Counted from the stretch's first letter, positions 1 through 9,296 are shown. The stretch is DNA of 47,859 nucleotides from Elusimicrobia bacterium GWA2_69_24 (GCA_001799695.1 MGTY01000054.1:1-47859), one strand, 5' to 3'. Numbers and translations are program-made. Notes: generated from the letters alone by a model not told the origin.

Positions 1-99
1 CTGATCACGCCGATCGCGATGGAGAAGGGCGTGCGTTTCGCGATCCGCGAGGGCGGCCACACCGTAGGCGCCGGAGTCGTCGGCTCGATCCTGGAGTGA
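1..99 (+). CDS. tuf: Elongation factor Tu, C-terminal end (partial)
   Basis: The first 32 codons of the window read [19 protein letters not shown] and end [10 protein letters not shown] before a TGA. This is the end of domain 3 of EF-Tu, the GTPase that delivers aminoacyl-tRNA to the ribosome. The start lies outside the window. Its stop is two bases before the rpsJ start, so the str operon (tuf) reads directly into the S10 operon, a common bacterial arrangement. Any promoter for the ribosomal cluster must therefore lie upstream of this window or inside tuf. Confidence 0.93.
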   Translation: MITPIAMEKGVRFAIREGGHTVGAGVVGSILE

Positions 100-101
100 C
101 C

Positions 102-431
102 ATGGCTGAAGAGAATGCGATCAATCCGAGTCAGCGAATCCGGATCCGGCTGCGCGCCTGCGACCACCGCATACTGGACGCGAGCGTCGGCAAGATCGTG
201 GACACGGCGCGGCGCACGGGGGCGGTCATCTCGGGCCCGGTGCTCCTGCCCACCCACATCAAGAAGTACACGGTCCTGCGCTCCCCGCACGTGGATAAGA
301 AGTCGCGGGAGCAGTTCGAGATGCGGATACATAAGCGGCTCATCGAGCTGCGCAGCCCCACGTCGCGGACCGTCGACGAACTGATGAAGCTCGATCTGCC
401 CGCAGGGGTGGATGTGGAGATCAAGCTCTAG
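102..431 (+). CDS. rpsJ: 30S ribosomal protein S10
   Basis: This 109-residue protein has the S10 core ([20 protein letters not shown], then [31 protein letters not shown]). It is part of the 30S head and, in general, also binds NusB in antitermination. The ATG at 102 is chosen over a GTG at 96 because GGAG at 93-96 gives a normal ribosome-binding spacing. The gene begins two bases after the tuf stop. The length is close to the usual 102-105 residues, with a few extra N-terminal residues ([10 protein letters not shown]). Confidence 0.95.
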   Translation: MAEENAINPSQRIRIRLRACDHRILDASVGKIVDTARRTGAVISGPVLLPTHIKKYTVLRSPHVDKKSREQFEMRIHKRLIELRSPTSRTVDELMKLDLPAGVDVEIKL

Positions 432-463
432 GCCGGGCAGTCCATAACAGGAAGGAAAGGTTT

Positions 464-1297
464 ATGACAGAGGAATCGAAGGCCGAGGGCCAGACGCCCG
501 CAGCGCCGCAGGAAGGAGCGCCGGAAGCCGCCGCCGAGAAGTCCGCGGCGGCGAAAGCCCCGACGACTTTCCGCGCGCTGCTGGGGCGGAAGATGGGGAT
601 GACGCAGATCTTCACCAAGGACGGGGAACTGAAGGCCGTGACCATCGTTTCGGCCGGCCCTTGCCCCGTGGTGCGGGTGAAGGAGTCCGACGGCCCGGAC
701 CATTACAGCGCCGTCATCCTGGGCTACGGAGCGCGCCGCGAGAAGAACGCGACGAAGCCGGAGCTGGGGCAGTTCGTGAAGGCCGGGATCAAGCCCATGC
801 GCTACGTGCGGGAGTTCCGCCTCGACGATCCCAAGGGCTTCGCGGCGGGGCAGGTCGTTGACCTTGCCGACCGGTTCGCCGTGGGCGACTACGTCGACGT
901 GCAGAGCCGGTCCAAAGGCAAGGGTTTCGCGGGCGCGATGAAGCGGCACGGCTTCCACGGGATGCCGGCTTCCCACGGGTCCTCGGACAAGGAGCGGTCC
1001 CCGGGTTCGCTGGCCGCGCGGCGCTCTCTCGGGCGCGTGCTGCCGGGACAGCGGATGGCCGGGCACATGGGCTTCGTGACCACGACGGTGCAGAAGATCG
1101 AGGTCATCGAGGTGGCTCCGGAGAAGAACCTGATCTATCTGAACGGCTCGGTCCCCGGGGCGAACGGCAGTTTGGTGACCATCCGTGAGACGGTCAAGAA
1201 CCGCAAGCGCCGCCGGGTCCATCAGGCGACCAAGAAGGAGCTGAAGGCGAGCGAGATCCTGAAGGCCCAGAAGGCCAAAGGGATGAAGAGCAAGTAG
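464..1297 (+). CDS. rplC: 50S ribosomal protein L3 with long N-terminal extension
   Basis: L3 is an early-assembly protein that reaches the peptidyl-transferase centre. The core starts near residue 40 (LLGRKMGMTQIF), and the signature FHGMPASHGSSDKERSPGS and LPGQRMAGHMG are clear. At 277 residues it is well above the usual 205-215. The extra length is an Ala/Glu/Pro-rich acidic N-terminus of about 38 residues (EESKAEGQTPAAPQEG...) and a basic C-terminal tail ending KAQKAKGMKSK. A ribosome-binding site (AGGAAAGG) precedes the ATG, and no internal start fits as well, so the extension looks translated. Confidence 0.95.
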   Translation: MTEESKAEGQTPAAPQEGAPEAAAEKSAAAKAPTTFRALLGRKMGMTQIFTKDGELKAVTIVSAGPCPVVRVKESDGPDHYSAVILGYGARREKNATKPELGQFVKAGIKPMRYVREFRLDDPKGFAAGQVVDLADRFAVGDYVDVQSRSKGKGFAGAMKRHGFHGMPASHGSSDKERSPGSLAARRSLGRVLPGQRMAGHMGFVTTTVQKIEVIEVAPEKNLIYLNGSVPGANGSLVTIRETVKNRKRRRVHQATKKELKASEILKAQKAKGMKSK

Positions 1298-1312
1298 GTT
1301 GGGGCTATAGAC

Positions 1313-1933
1313 ATGGAAACCGAAGTCCTGAATCTGAAGGGAGAGTCGGTCGGGAAGGTCGAACTTCCCGCCCAGGTGTTCGGGCTGAAGCCGTGCCCGC
1401 ATTACCTGCATGAGGTCTCGACCATCTACCTGAACAACCAGCGGCAGGGGAACGCGCACACCAAGACCCGGGGGGAGATCTCGGGCGGCGGTCGCAAGCC
1501 CTGGCGGCAGAAAGGGACGGGCCGGGCCCGCGCGGGCTCGAACCGCTCTCCTATCTGGCGCAAGGGCGGGGTGGTGTTCGGCCCGCGGACGCGGGACTAC
1601 CGACTGGAGCTGCCCCGGCATAAGGCCAAGCTGGCTCTGGCGCAGGCGCTGAGCGCGCGCGCTCAGGACGGCAGCCTGCGCGTGGTGGACGGCCTGGCGA
1701 TCGACGGGGCGAAGACGTCGCAGGTGGCGGGGGTCCTGAAGGCGCTCAAGGCGGACTCGCGGTCCCTGATCGTGGCCGAGCAGGCCAACGCGAACCTCGC
1801 CCGGGCCTCGCGCAACATCCCGGGGCTGAAGATCATGCTGGTCGCGCATTTGAACGCCTACGCGGTGCTGGCCTGCCGCAACCTGATCATCACCCGCGGC
1901 GCCCTCGAGAAGCTGGGGCCGAAGTGGAATTGA
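1313..1933 (+). CDS. rplD: 50S ribosomal protein L4
   Basis: This 206-residue L4 carries the expected extended loop (RGEISGGGRKPWRQKGTGRA, then GSNRSPIWRKGGVVFGP) that lines the peptide exit tunnel. In some bacteria L4 represses its own operon, but no leader that could act this way is inside the window. It lies 15 bases after rplC and 25 before rplW, and its length is normal. Confidence 0.95.
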   Translation: METEVLNLKGESVGKVELPAQVFGLKPCPHYLHEVSTIYLNNQRQGNAHTKTRGEISGGGRKPWRQKGTGRARAGSNRSPIWRKGGVVFGPRTRDYRLELPRHKAKLALAQALSARAQDGSLRVVDGLAIDGAKTSQVAGVLKALKADSRSLIVAEQANANLARASRNIPGLKIMLVAHLNAYAVLACRNLIITRGALEKLGPKWN

Positions 1934-1958
1934 TGCGTCTTTTGCGAGGAGAATGACG

Positions 1959-2258
1959 ATGACGGAATTCGATCCTTATGCCCACGTCGTCCGGCCGGTG
2001 ATGACCGAGCGCAGCACCGGTCTGAAGGAGAAGCACAACCAGTACGTGTTCGAGGTCCAACTGGGGTCCACGAAGACCGACATCAAGCGGGCCATCGAAC
2101 ACATCTTCAAGGTGCACGTGTCGCGCGTGCGCACCATGCGGGTGGGCGGGAAGTTCCGCCGCTTCGGGCGCAACACCGGGTATCGCCCGGATTGGAAGAA
2201 GGCGTTCGTCACCCTGAAGTCCGGGGAGACCATCGACCTCATGGAGCAGTCCGCCTGA
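1959..2258 (+). CDS. rplW: 50S ribosomal protein L23
   Basis: L23 sits at the exit of the peptide tunnel and docks trigger factor and SRP. The 99-residue protein has the family landmarks: VRPVMTERSTGLKEKHNQYVFEV, then DIKRAIEHIFKVHVSRVRTM and the loop GKFRRFGRNTGYRPDWKKAFVTL. Two in-frame ATGs lie at 1953 and 1959. GAGGAG at 1946-1951 leaves only one base to the first but seven to the second, so 1959 is preferred. Confidence 0.94.
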   Translation: MTEFDPYAHVVRPVMTERSTGLKEKHNQYVFEVQLGSTKTDIKRAIEHIFKVHVSRVRTMRVGGKFRRFGRNTGYRPDWKKAFVTLKSGETIDLMEQSA

Positions 2259-2291
2259 CGCCGGGAGATCGCGTTTTCGGAGAGTGAGATT

Positions 2292-3131
2292 ATGCCTGTG
2301 AAATCGTTCAGACCCTATACGCCGTCGCGCCGAAACATGACCGTTTCGGATTTCGCGGAGGTGACGCACGACCGGCCCCTCAAGAGCCTGACCGTGGGCC
2401 TGCGCAAGAGCGGCGGCCGCAACAACACGGGGCGGGTGATGGTCCGGCACATCGGCGGCGGCCACAAGCGCAGCCTGCGCTTCATCGACTTCAAGCGCGA
2501 TAAGGCCGGGATCCCCGGGAAGGTCGCTACGGTGGAGTACGACCCGAACCGCTCGGCCTACATCGCGCTCATCCACTACGCGGACGGGGAGAAGCGCTAC
2601 ATCCTCCATCCCGTGGGGCTGAAGGTCGGGGCCGCCGTGATGTCGGGCCCCACCGCCGAGATCGAGGTGGGCAACGCCCTGCCGCTGGCGAACATCCCGG
2701 ACGGCACGTTCATCCACAATCTCGAGCTCATCGCGGGCAAGGGCGCCCAGATGGTGCGCTCGGCGGGGGGCCAGGCGCAGATCATGGGCAAGGACGCGGG
2801 CTACGTCCACGTCCGGCTGCCTTCCGGCGAGATCCGTCTGGTCTCCGCCAAGTGCATGGCCACGATCGGGCAGGTCTCCAACATCGAGCACGACACCATC
2901 GTCTACGGCAAGGCCGGCCGGACGCGGCACTTCGGCGTGAAGCCCACCGTCCGGGGCACGGTCATGAACTGCGTGGACCATCCTCTCGGGGGCGGCCGCG
3001 GCAAATCGAAGGGCGGCAACCACCCTTGTTCCCCGTGGGGCCAGTTGTCCAAGGGTCTCAAGACCCGCAACAAGAAGAAGATCTGGGGCTGGATGATCGT
3101 CCAGGACCGGCGCAAGGGCAAGGTCGGGTAG
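2292..3131 (+). CDS. rplB: 50S ribosomal protein L2
   Basis: L2 is the conserved 23S rRNA-binding protein near the peptidyl-transferase centre. The 279-residue product has the standard N-terminus ([21 protein letters not shown]), the [10 protein letters not shown] motif and the C-terminal [17 protein letters not shown]-type segment (here [20 protein letters not shown]). The length is typical. The stop is 8 bases before rpsS. Confidence 0.96.
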   Translation: MPVKSFRPYTPSRRNMTVSDFAEVTHDRPLKSLTVGLRKSGGRNNTGRVMVRHIGGGHKRSLRFIDFKRDKAGIPGKVATVEYDPNRSAYIALIHYADGEKRYILHPVGLKVGAAVMSGPTAEIEVGNALPLANIPDGTFIHNLELIAGKGAQMVRSAGGQAQIMGKDAGYVHVRLPSGEIRLVSAKCMATIGQVSNIEHDTIVYGKAGRTRHFGVKPTVRGTVMNCVDHPLGGGRGKSKGGNHPCSPWGQLSKGLKTRNKKKIWGWMIVQDRRKGKVG

Positions 3132-3139
3132 GAGAATCC

Positions 3140-3427
3140 ATGAGCAGATCCACTAAGAAGGGGCCTTACATCGACCAGACGCTTCTGAAGAAGATCCAGA
3201 AGCTGAACGAGGCCGGCGAGAAGAAGCGCGTCAAGGTCTGGTGCCGCCGCTGCACCATCGTGCCCGAATTCGTCGGTCACACCATCGAGGTGCATAATGG
3301 CCGGAAGTTCCTGCCCATCTACATCTCGGAGCAGATGGTCGGGCACAAGCTCGGGGAATTCGCGTTCACGCGGTTCTTCCGGGGCCACGGCACTTCCCAC
3401 ACGAAGGAAACCACGGCGCTGAAGTAA
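3140..3427 (+). CDS. rpsS: 30S ribosomal protein S19
   Basis: The 95-residue S19 starts [19 protein letters not shown] and has the conserved [20 protein letters not shown] segment and [11 protein letters not shown]19 pairs with S13 in the 30S head. One unusual detail is that the usual WSRRST stretch is WCRRCT here, so two serines are replaced by cysteines in a CxxC spacing. GGAG at 3131-3134 sets the start 8 bases after rplB. Confidence 0.96.
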   Translation: MSRSTKKGPYIDQTLLKKIQKLNEAGEKKRVKVWCRRCTIVPEFVGHTIEVHNGRKFLPIYISEQMVGHKLGEFAFTRFFRGHGTSHTKETTALK

Positions 3428-3440
3428 TCAGGATACAACC

Positions 3441-3800
3441 ATGGAAGCCATCGCCAAAGCGCGTTTTCAGAGATACGGGGCCCGGAAAGTCAACCAGGTC
3501 CTCGAGCAGATACGGGGAAAGTCGGTGGAGAAGGCGCAGTCCCTGCTCCCCGTCATCCCGCGGCGGGCCACCGAGGTCGTCGTCAAGACCCTGAAGTCCG
3601 CGGTCTCCAACCTCCAAGTGAAGGCCGGCCGCAAGATCGAGCCCAAGGGCATGTGGGTCCGCCGGGCCTGGTCTGACCAGGGTCCGATGGGACAGATGAA
3701 GCGGGTCAAGCCGGCTCCCATGGGGCGGGCCATGACTTTCAAGCGGAAGGTCTGTCACCTGACGCTGGTGGTGTCCGACGAGTCCGCCGGCCGTGCGTAA
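3441..3800 (+). CDS. rplV: 50S ribosomal protein L22
   Basis: This 119-residue L22 has the family pattern KARFQRYGARKVNQVLEQIRGKSVEKAQSLL and the tunnel-lining loop that includes RAWSDQGPMGQMKRVKPAPMGRA. L22 forms the constriction of the nascent-peptide tunnel with L4. It ends at a TAA at 3798-3800 and is followed by a 71-base gap, the largest inside this ribosomal cluster; elsewhere in the cluster the genes nearly touch. Confidence 0.95.
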   Translation: MEAIAKARFQRYGARKVNQVLEQIRGKSVEKAQSLLPVIPRRATEVVVKTLKSAVSNLQVKAGRKIEPKGMWVRRAWSDQGPMGQMKRVKPAPMGRAMTFKRKVCHLTLVVSDESAGRA

Positions 3801-3822
3801 GGAGAACGTCATCTTGCACGGT

Positions 3823-3847
3823 CCCTGGCGCGTCCATAACGCCAGGG
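3823..3847 (+). other. Perfect stem-loop in the rplV-rpsC gap
   Basis: CCCTGGCG (3823-3830) and CGCCAGGG (3840-3847) form an 8-bp perfect stem with a 9-base loop. No T-tract follows (the sequence after it is GCCGCGGAAAAAAGGGAGC), so it does not look like an intrinsic terminator. It lies 24 bases upstream of the rpsC ATG and could be an RNA-processing or translational control site. Confidence 0.5.
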
Positions 3848-3871
3848 GCCGCGGAAAAAAGGGAGCGTAGT

Positions 3872-4741
3872 ATGGGGCAAAAGATACATCCGAAGTCGGT
3901 CCGCCTGGGCTACATCCAGGACTGGGAATCAAAATGGTTCTCCCTGCGCGACATGCCGTCGCTCATCGGAGAGGACCATAAGATCCGCGAGGAGATCCGG
4001 CGGCGGTTCCGCATGGCCGCCGTGAGCTGGGTGGGGATCGAGCGCGCGGGAACCTATCTGCGGGTCAACATCCACACCGCGCGCCCCGGCGTCGTCATCG
4101 GCAAGCGCGGCGCCGACATCGAGGCGGTGCGCAACGAGATCGAGAAGCTGACCAAGCGCAAGACCTTCATCAACGTCATGGAGATCAAGGAGCCCGAGCT
4201 CGACGCGCGGCTGGTCGGCGAAGCCATCGCCATGCAGCTCGAGCGCCGCATCGCGCACCGGCGCGCCATCCGCCGGGCCCTGGAGCGGACCATGCAGGCC
4301 GGCGCCTTGGGCGTGAAGGTCGAGGTGAAGGGCCGTCTGGGCGGAGCGGAGATCGCGCGGCGCGAGTGGGCCCGCAAGGGCCGGGTGCCGCTGCACACCT
4401 TCTGCGCGGACATCGATTACGGGTTGACCGAAGCCCACACCAACATGGGGCTCATCGGGATCAAGGTCTGGATCTTCCGGAAGACCTACTTCGCGAAGAG
4501 CCCGAAAGAGCTTCTGAAGGAAGCCGAGGCCCTGGGCCAGCTGGCGCCCATGCCGGCGCCCGAGGCGGCGGCCCCGGCCCCGGTCGCGGTCGTCGCGGCG
4601 CCCCCGGCTCCGGCCGCGGTGCGGCGCGGGGACGAGAAGCCCGAGAAGATGCCGGAGCTTCCGGCTTCGGCCCTGGCGCAGTTGACGGGAGACGGGGCGG
4701 ACGTCCCCGCGGCAGGAAAGCCGGAAGGCGAGAAGGAGTGA
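3872..4741 (+). CDS. rpsC: 30S ribosomal protein S3 with Ala/Pro-rich C-terminal tail
   Basis: S3 lies at the mRNA entry of the 30S subunit. The KH domain ([24 protein letters not shown]) and the C-terminal S3 domain ([31 protein letters not shown]) are intact up to about residue 215. A tail of about 70 residues rich in Ala, Pro, Glu and Val follows (for example [20 protein letters not shown]), giving 289 residues against the usual 210-235. Such tails occur in some phyla. GGGAG at 3861-3865 places the start. Confidence 0.95.
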   Translation: MGQKIHPKSVRLGYIQDWESKWFSLRDMPSLIGEDHKIREEIRRRFRMAAVSWVGIERAGTYLRVNIHTARPGVVIGKRGADIEAVRNEIEKLTKRKTFINVMEIKEPELDARLVGEAIAMQLERRIAHRRAIRRALERTMQAGALGVKVEVKGRLGGAEIARREWARKGRVPLHTFCADIDYGLTEAHTNMGLIGIKVWIFRKTYFAKSPKELLKEAEALGQLAPMPAPEAAAPAPVAVVAAPPAPAAVRRGDEKPEKMPELPASALAQLTGDGADVPAAGKPEGEKE

Positions 4742-4745
4742 TCCG

Positions 4746-5162
4746 ATGCTGATGCCGAAACGAGTCAAGTACCGGAAGACCCACTCCCACCCCAAGGTGC
4801 AGGGCTACGCCAAGCGGGGCACGTCGATCGCCTTCGGCGAATTCGGCCTGAAGGCGCTGGAGCCCAAGTGGGTCACCGCCCGGCAGATCGAGGCCGGCCG
4901 CGTGGCGATCATGCGGCACGTCCGCAAGGGCGGCAAGCTCTGGGTCCGAATATTCCCGGACAAAGCGGTGACCAAGCATCCCGCCGAGACCCGCATGGGA
5001 AAGGGCAAGGGGGCTCCGGAGTACTGGGCCGCCGTCGTGAAACCGGGGCGGGTGCTGTTCGAGATCGAAGGGGTCACGGAAGCGGTCGCGCGGCAGGCCC
5101 TCTCGCGGGCGGCCTACAAGCTCCCCATCCGGACCAAGTTCATCGTACGGGACGAGGTATGA
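4746..5162 (+). CDS. rplP: 50S ribosomal protein L16
   Basis: This 138-residue L16 starts [15 protein letters not shown] and has the expected [28 protein letters not shown] and [27 protein letters not shown] segments. It binds near the A site of the 50S subunit. The stop overlaps the rpmC start (ATGA at 5159-5162), which suggests translational coupling. Confidence 0.96.
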   Translation: MLMPKRVKYRKTHSHPKVQGYAKRGTSIAFGEFGLKALEPKWVTARQIEAGRVAIMRHVRKGGKLWVRIFPDKAVTKHPAETRMGKGKGAPEYWAAVVKPGRVLFEIEGVTEAVARQALSRAAYKLPIRTKFIVRDEV

Positions 5163-5368
5163 AGATCAAGGAAAAGGACAAGAAGAAGAACCTCTCCGTA
5201 GACGAGCTCCAAGCGGAGCTGCGGACGCTGCGGGAGAAGCGGTTCAAGCTGCGGTTCAAGCACCGCGTCACGCCGCTGGGCAACCCCCTGGAGCTGCGCA
5301 CGGTCCGGCGCGACATCGCGCGCCTGCAGACGTGGATCCGGGAGAAGGCAGGGGCGGTCAAGGAGTAA
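5159..5368 (+). CDS. rpmC: 50S ribosomal protein L29
   Basis: This 69-residue, helical protein has the L29 pattern [25 protein letters not shown], then [19 protein letters not shown]29 sits at the tunnel exit beside L23. A lysine-rich N-terminus ([11 protein letters not shown]) precedes the domain. It overlaps rplP by four bases and ends three bases before rpsQ. Confidence 0.94.
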   Translation: MKIKEKDKKKNLSVDELQAELRTLREKRFKLRFKHRVTPLGNPLELRTVRRDIARLQTWIREKAGAVKE

Positions 5369-5371
5369 GCC

Positions 5372-5692
5372 ATGGCTACAGTTTCGACTTCCGAAAAGGC
5401 CGCGCCGCGCAACGACCGGCACGTCATCGTGGGGCTGGTGGTCTCCGACAAGGCGGCCAAGACCCGGGTGGTCAGCGTGATCCGGTCGACGCGGCACGCG
5501 CGCTACGAGAAAGTGATCCGCAAGCGCGTGAAATTCTACGTCCACGACGAGAAGAACGAGTCCCACACCGGCGACACCGTCGAGATCATGGGCTCCCGGC
5601 CGTTGTCGCGGTTGAAGCGCTGGCGCCTGGTCCGGGTCGTCAAGGCCGGGGTCCGGATCGCTTCGGACGTGACCGAGGGGGCGCAGGGATGA
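5372..5692 (+). CDS. rpsQ: 30S ribosomal protein S17
   Basis: S17 is an OB-fold primary 16S rRNA binder. The 106-residue sequence has [20 protein letters not shown], the [23 protein letters not shown] core and [14 protein letters not shown]. It is longer than the usual 80-90 residues, with a short N-terminal lead and about 15 extra C-terminal residues. Its stop overlaps the rplN start (ATGA). Confidence 0.95.
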   Translation: MATVSTSEKAAPRNDRHVIVGLVVSDKAAKTRVVSVIRSTRHARYEKVIRKRVKFYVHDEKNESHTGDTVEIMGSRPLSRLKRWRLVRVVKAGVRIASDVTEGAQG

Positions 5693-6057
5693 TCCAGCCG
5701 CGGAGCATACTCGATGTGGCGGACAACTCGGGCGCCCGGAAGATCCGGTGCTTCAAGGTGCTCGGCAGCACGGGCCGGCGGTACGCTTCCATCGGCGACG
5801 TGATCATCTGCTCGGTGCGGGACGCGATCCCGCACGGCGGGGTGAAGAAGGGCGACAAGGTGCGCGCCGTCATCATCCGGATGCGCTGCCCCTTCCGCCG
5901 CAAGGACGGCTCCACCATCCGGTTCGACGATAACGCCGTCTGCCTCATCGACGACAAGGGCGAGCCGAAGGGGACGCGGGTGTTCGGTCCGGTGGCGCGG
6001 GAGCTCCGGGAACGGGATTACACGAAGATAATCTCCTTGGCCCCCGAGGTCATCTAG
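5689..6057 (+). CDS. rplN: 50S ribosomal protein L14
   Basis: The 122-residue L14 starts [21 protein letters not shown] and ends with [23 protein letters not shown], matching the family and its fixed length. L14 forms intersubunit bridges with 16S rRNA. The start is set by the four-base overlap with rpsQ. Confidence 0.97.
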   Translation: MIQPRSILDVADNSGARKIRCFKVLGSTGRRYASIGDVIICSVRDAIPHGGVKKGDKVRAVIIRMRCPFRRKDGSTIRFDDNAVCLIDDKGEPKGTRVFGPVARELRERDYTKIISLAPEVI

Positions 6058-6067
6058 AGGATCCATC

Positions 6068-6382
6068 ATGAAATCGAAGATCAAGAAGAAGGATACGGTC
6101 CTCGTCATCTCGGGCCGGGACAAGGGGAAGAAGGCGGAGATCCTCAAGGTTTATCCCGAAACGGGACGGGCGCTGGTGTCCAAGATCAACGTGTGCACCA
6201 AGCACGTGAAGCCCACGCAGGCCGAGCCCGGCGGGCGGCGCGACAAGGAGATGCCGATCAACCTGGCGAAGCTCATGCTGGTCTGCCCGAAGTGCGAGGT
6301 TGCGATCCGGCCCAAGATCGACCGTCTGGCGACGGGCGAGAAGGTCCGGGTGTGCCGAAAGTGTTCCGAGGTCATTCTCTGA
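6068..6382 (+). CDS. rplX: 50S ribosomal protein L24
   Basis: L24 initiates 50S assembly. The KOW motif is at the N-terminus (KKKDTVLVISGRDKGKKAEILKVYPETGRALV). The C-terminal part holds two CxxC pairs (CPKC and CRKC), a zinc-ribbon-like tail found in many bacterial L24 proteins. It is 104 residues long, and the gene lies 7 bases before rplE. Confidence 0.95.
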   Translation: MKSKIKKKDTVLVISGRDKGKKAEILKVYPETGRALVSKINVCTKHVKPTQAEPGGRRDKEMPINLAKLMLVCPKCEVAIRPKIDRLATGEKVRVCRKCSEVIL

Positions 6383-6389
6383 GGTCAAT

Positions 6390-7097
6390 ATGGCGAAGGG
6401 TGAATCGAAGGCGAACGCGGACAAGACGAAGGAAAAGCCGAAGGATAAGCCGGTAGTGAAGGATAAGGCCAAGGGCAAGGGCAAGCCCGAGGAGAAGCGG
6501 GCCCCCATGGGGACCGGTCTCGTCGAGAAGAGCCCGGCGGTCCCGCGGCTGAAGACCCACTATTTCGAGCGCGTGGTGCCCGAAGTGATGGCCGCCCGCA
6601 GTCTCACCAATCCTCTGCAGGTGCCGCGGTTCCAGAAGATCGTGGTGAACATCGGCGTCAGCGAGGCCCGGGACAACATCCAGGCTCTCGACAGCGCGCG
6701 GGAGGACCTGGCGCTGATCACGGGCCAACTGCCGGAGACCCGCCGCGCCAAGAAGTCCATCTCGAACTTCAAGCTGCGCGAAGGGATGCCCATCGGGCTG
6801 CGCGTCACCCTGCGGGGCGACCGCATGTACGAGTTCTTCGACCGCCTGATGTCGACCGCGGTCCCGCGCATCCGCGACTTCCGGGGACTCGAGCCGCGCG
6901 GCTTCGACGGGCGCGGGAACTTCAACCTGGGCCTCAAGGAGCATCTCATCTTCTCCGAGCTGCACGTGGAGAAGGCGACGAAGGCGTGGGGGATGAACAT
7001 CACGTTCGTCACCAGCGCCGCGACCGACGACGAGGGGCTCGATCTTCTGAGCAGGATGGGCGTGCCCTTCAAGAAGCGCGAAGAGAAGAAGGGGTAG
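6390..7097 (+). CDS. rplE: 50S ribosomal protein L5 with Lys-rich N-terminal extension
   Basis: L5 binds 5S rRNA in the central protuberance. The domain begins near residue 53 ([16 protein letters not shown]) and has [37 protein letters not shown] and [22 protein letters not shown]. The first 50 or so residues are a lysine-rich low-complexity stretch ([18 protein letters not shown]), so the protein is 235 residues instead of about 180. The ATG follows rplX by 7 bases. Confidence 0.95.
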   Translation: MAKGESKANADKTKEKPKDKPVVKDKAKGKGKPEEKRAPMGTGLVEKSPAVPRLKTHYFERVVPEVMAARSLTNPLQVPRFQKIVVNIGVSEARDNIQALDSAREDLALITGQLPETRRAKKSISNFKLREGMPIGLRVTLRGDRMYEFFDRLMSTAVPRIRDFRGLEPRGFDGRGNFNLGLKEHLIFSELHVEKATKAWGMNITFVTSAATDDEGLDLLSRMGVPFKKREEKKG

Positions 7098-7102
7098 GAT
7101 CT

Positions 7103-7288
7103 ATGGCCACTATCGCTTGGGTCGCAAAGATGAAAAGGCCGCAGAAGTTCGCGGTGCGGTACCGCAACCGCTGTCAGCTGTGCGGCCGGCCGCGCGCGTA
7201 CTATCGCGACTTCGGACTTTGCCGGATCTGCTTCCGCAAGATGGCGCATCAGGGACAGATCCCCGGCGTGCGGAAATCCTCCTGGTAG
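7103..7288 (+). CDS. rpsN: 30S ribosomal protein S14, zinc-binding type Z
   Basis: This 61-residue S14 has cysteines at positions 24, 27, 40 and 43 (CQLC, CRIC) that bind zinc in the type Z form, and ends [11 protein letters not shown] as most short S14 proteins do. It assembles in the 30S head. Zinc forms also appear here for L36 and S4, so the ribosome uses the zinc-bound set. Confidence 0.96.
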   Translation: MATIAWVAKMKRPQKFAVRYRNRCQLCGRPRAYYRDFGLCRICFRKMAHQGQIPGVRKSSW

Positions 7289-7297
7289 GAGCGTGGC

Positions 7298-7693
7298 ATG
7301 GACACCGTTGGGAACCTGTTGACGAGCATCCGTAACGCGAGCGAGAAGCAGAAAGATCGCGTCGACGTGCCCCTCTCCCAGCTCAAGGTCGAGATCGTCA
7401 AGATCCTGAAGGATGAGGGCTTCGTCGCCAACTACAAGACGCTGGTGGGGGACGACAAGCGGGCGCTGCTGCGCGTCTTCCTGAAGTATTCTCCGACGAA
7501 GGAGAAGGTGATCCGCGGCATCAAGAGGGTCTCGCGTCCCGGGCTGCGCATCTACCGCTCTTACAAGGACATCCCGCGTCCCCGCGGCGGCGGATTCGCG
7601 GTGACGATCCTGTCCACGTCCCAGGGCGTGCTGACCGGTGCGTCGGCCCGCGAGAAGAAGCTGGGCGGGGAAGTTCTGTGCCAGGTCTGGTAG
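7298..7693 (+). CDS. rpsH: 30S ribosomal protein S8
   Basis: The 131-residue S8 has the N-terminal DTVGNLLTSIRNASEKQKDRVDVP and the C-terminal TSQGVLTGASAREKKLGGEVLCQVW, both family signatures. S8 binds the central domain of 16S rRNA and in some bacteria represses the spc operon. The length and spacing (13 bases to rplF) are normal. Confidence 0.96.
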   Translation: MDTVGNLLTSIRNASEKQKDRVDVPLSQLKVEIVKILKDEGFVANYKTLVGDDKRALLRVFLKYSPTKEKVIRGIKRVSRPGLRIYRSYKDIPRPRGGGFAVTILSTSQGVLTGASAREKKLGGEVLCQVW

Positions 7694-7706
7694 AAGAGGT
7701 CTCGCT

Positions 7707-8294
7707 ATGAGCCGCGTAGGAAGAAAACCGATCGACGTGCCCGCGGGCATCGACGTCAGGATCAAGGACTCCACGATCACCGTCAAGGGTCCTCTCGGGG
7801 AGCTGTGCTGGGCCATCCCGCGCGGGATCTCGGCGGAGCAGAAGGATAAGCAGGTGCTCCTGACCATCAGCCCGGCGCTGGCGAGGGAAGCCGGAGGGCC
7901 CGCGATGTACGGTATGTCCCGGGCCAAGATGGCGAACATGGTGGCCGGGGTCCAGACGGGGTTCTCGAAGGAACTCGAGATCCACGGCCTGGGCTTCCGC
8001 GCCACTTCGGAATCGCCCAACAAGATGTCGCTGATGCTGGGCTACACCCACCCCGTCCCTTTCGAGTCGCCGAAGGGCGTGACGATGGAAGTGGATAAGA
8101 AGGCCACCAAGATCGTAGTGAAAGGGATCGACAAAGAGGTGGTCGGCCGCGTGGCGGCTCAGATCCGCCTCTTGCGGCGCCCGGAGCCTTATAAAGGAAC
8201 GGGCATCCGCTACGCGGGTGAGCGGATCATCCGGAAGGCGGGCAAGACGGCGGCTGGCGCGGGCAGCGGCGGCGCCGGCGGCGCGAAGAAATAG
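7707..8294 (+). CDS. rplF: 50S ribosomal protein L6
   Basis: The 195-residue L6 starts [19 protein letters not shown] and contains two repeated alpha/beta domains, with [15 protein letters not shown] and [22 protein letters not shown] in the second. It lies near the factor-binding site of the 50S subunit. A short Ala/Gly tail ([15 protein letters not shown]) extends the C-terminus beyond the usual 175-180 residues. Confidence 0.96.
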   Translation: MSRVGRKPIDVPAGIDVRIKDSTITVKGPLGELCWAIPRGISAEQKDKQVLLTISPALAREAGGPAMYGMSRAKMANMVAGVQTGFSKELEIHGLGFRATSESPNKMSLMLGYTHPVPFESPKGVTMEVDKKATKIVVKGIDKEVVGRVAAQIRLLRRPEPYKGTGIRYAGERIIRKAGKTAAGAGSGGAGGAKK

Positions 8295-8313
8295 GCGCAG
8301 GAGCGGCGGATTC

Positions 8314-8676
8314 ATGAAAGACAAGAAGATTCGATTCGTGTACCGTAAGGAGCGCACGCGCGGACGCATCCGGGAGGCCGCCAACGGACTCCCCAGGCTG
8401 TCGATCCACCGGTCGCTGAAGTGGATCTACGCGCAGGTCATCGACGACCTCAAGGGACAGACCCTGGTGGCCGCCTCTTCCCAGGATGAGAACATCCGCG
8501 GCAAGCGGGTCTGCTCCAAGAACCTCAAGGACGCCCAGGCGGTCGGGCGTCTCATCGCGGAGAAGGCGCTCAAGGCCGGGATCGAGAAGGTGGTGTTCGA
8601 CCGGGGCGGGCGCATCTACCACGGACGGGTGAAGGCGTTCGCTGATGCCGCGCGTGAAGGGGGTCTAAAGTTCTGA
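8314..8676 (+). CDS. rplR: 50S ribosomal protein L18
   Basis: The 120-residue L18 has [24 protein letters not shown] and ends [21 protein letters not shown], typical of the 5S rRNA-binding family. It starts 19 bases after rplF and stops two bases before rpsE. No unusual features are visible. Confidence 0.96.
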   Translation: MKDKKIRFVYRKERTRGRIREAANGLPRLSIHRSLKWIYAQVIDDLKGQTLVAASSQDENIRGKRVCSKNLKDAQAVGRLIAEKALKAGIEKVVFDRGGRIYHGRVKAFADAAREGGLKF

Positions 8677-8678
8677 TC

Positions 8679-9296
8679 ATGGCTGAAAACACATCCAATC
8701 CCGCGGGGTCCACCCCCGCCCCCGCCCCGCAGAGATCCGAGGGCGCGCCGCGCGGCCAGGGCTACGGCCAGGGCCACGGTCACGGAGGGGGGCACGGCCG
8801 CGGCCGTCCTCCCCGCCGGCAGTCCGAGTCCGAGATGCTGGGCCTGACGGAGACCGTCGTCTCCATCAACCGCGTATCCAAGACCGTCAAAGGCGGCAAG
8901 CGCTTCTCCTTCGGCGTCCTGGTGGTGGTGGGCGACAAGAAGGGCAGCGTCGGCTGCGGCCTGGGCAAGTCCAAGGACATCCAGTTCGCGATCCAGAAGG
9001 GCGCGTCCCAGGCCCGCAAGAGCATGATCAAGTTTCCGATCGCCAACGGCACCATCCCGCACGAGGCCGTGGGCAAGTACGGGGCGGGTTCGGTCTGGAT
9101 GAAGCCTGCGGCCCCGGGCACGGGCGTCATCGCGGGCGGCGGCGCCCGCTGCGTCCTGGAGGCGGCGGGAGTGACGGACATCCTCGCCAAGAGTCTGGGG
9201 AGCAACAACCACTTCAGCATGGTGTACGCGACCTTCGAAGCCCTCCAGATCCTCCGGTCGAAAGAGGACATCATGAAGCTGAGGGGGAAGGCATGA
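8679..9296 (+). CDS. rpsE: 30S ribosomal protein S5 with Gly/Pro/His-rich N-terminus
   Basis: S5 helps decoding accuracy and unwinds mRNA at the 30S entry. The double-stranded RNA-binding domain starts near residue 52 ([31 protein letters not shown]), and the C-terminal domain ends [10 protein letters not shown]. The first 50 residues are low complexity (for example [20 protein letters not shown]). The total is 205 residues against about 165. The stop overlaps the rplO start by four bases, leaving no room for rpmD, which normally lies here. Confidence 0.95.
   Translation: MAENTSNPAGSTPAPAPQRSEGAPRGQGYGQGHGHGGGHGRGRPPRRQSESEMLGLTETVVSINRVSKTVKGGKRFSFGVLVVVGDKKGSVGCGLGKSKDIQFAIQKGASQARKSMIKFPIANGTIPHEAVGKYGAGSVWMKPAAPGTGVIAGGGARCVLEAAGVTDILAKSLGSNNHFSMVYATFEALQILRSKEDIMKLRGKA

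Noticed and set aside
3790-3871. A frameshift extending L22 into the gap before rpsC
   Set aside because: L22 already has its full family length, and the short frame in the gap has no L22 features.
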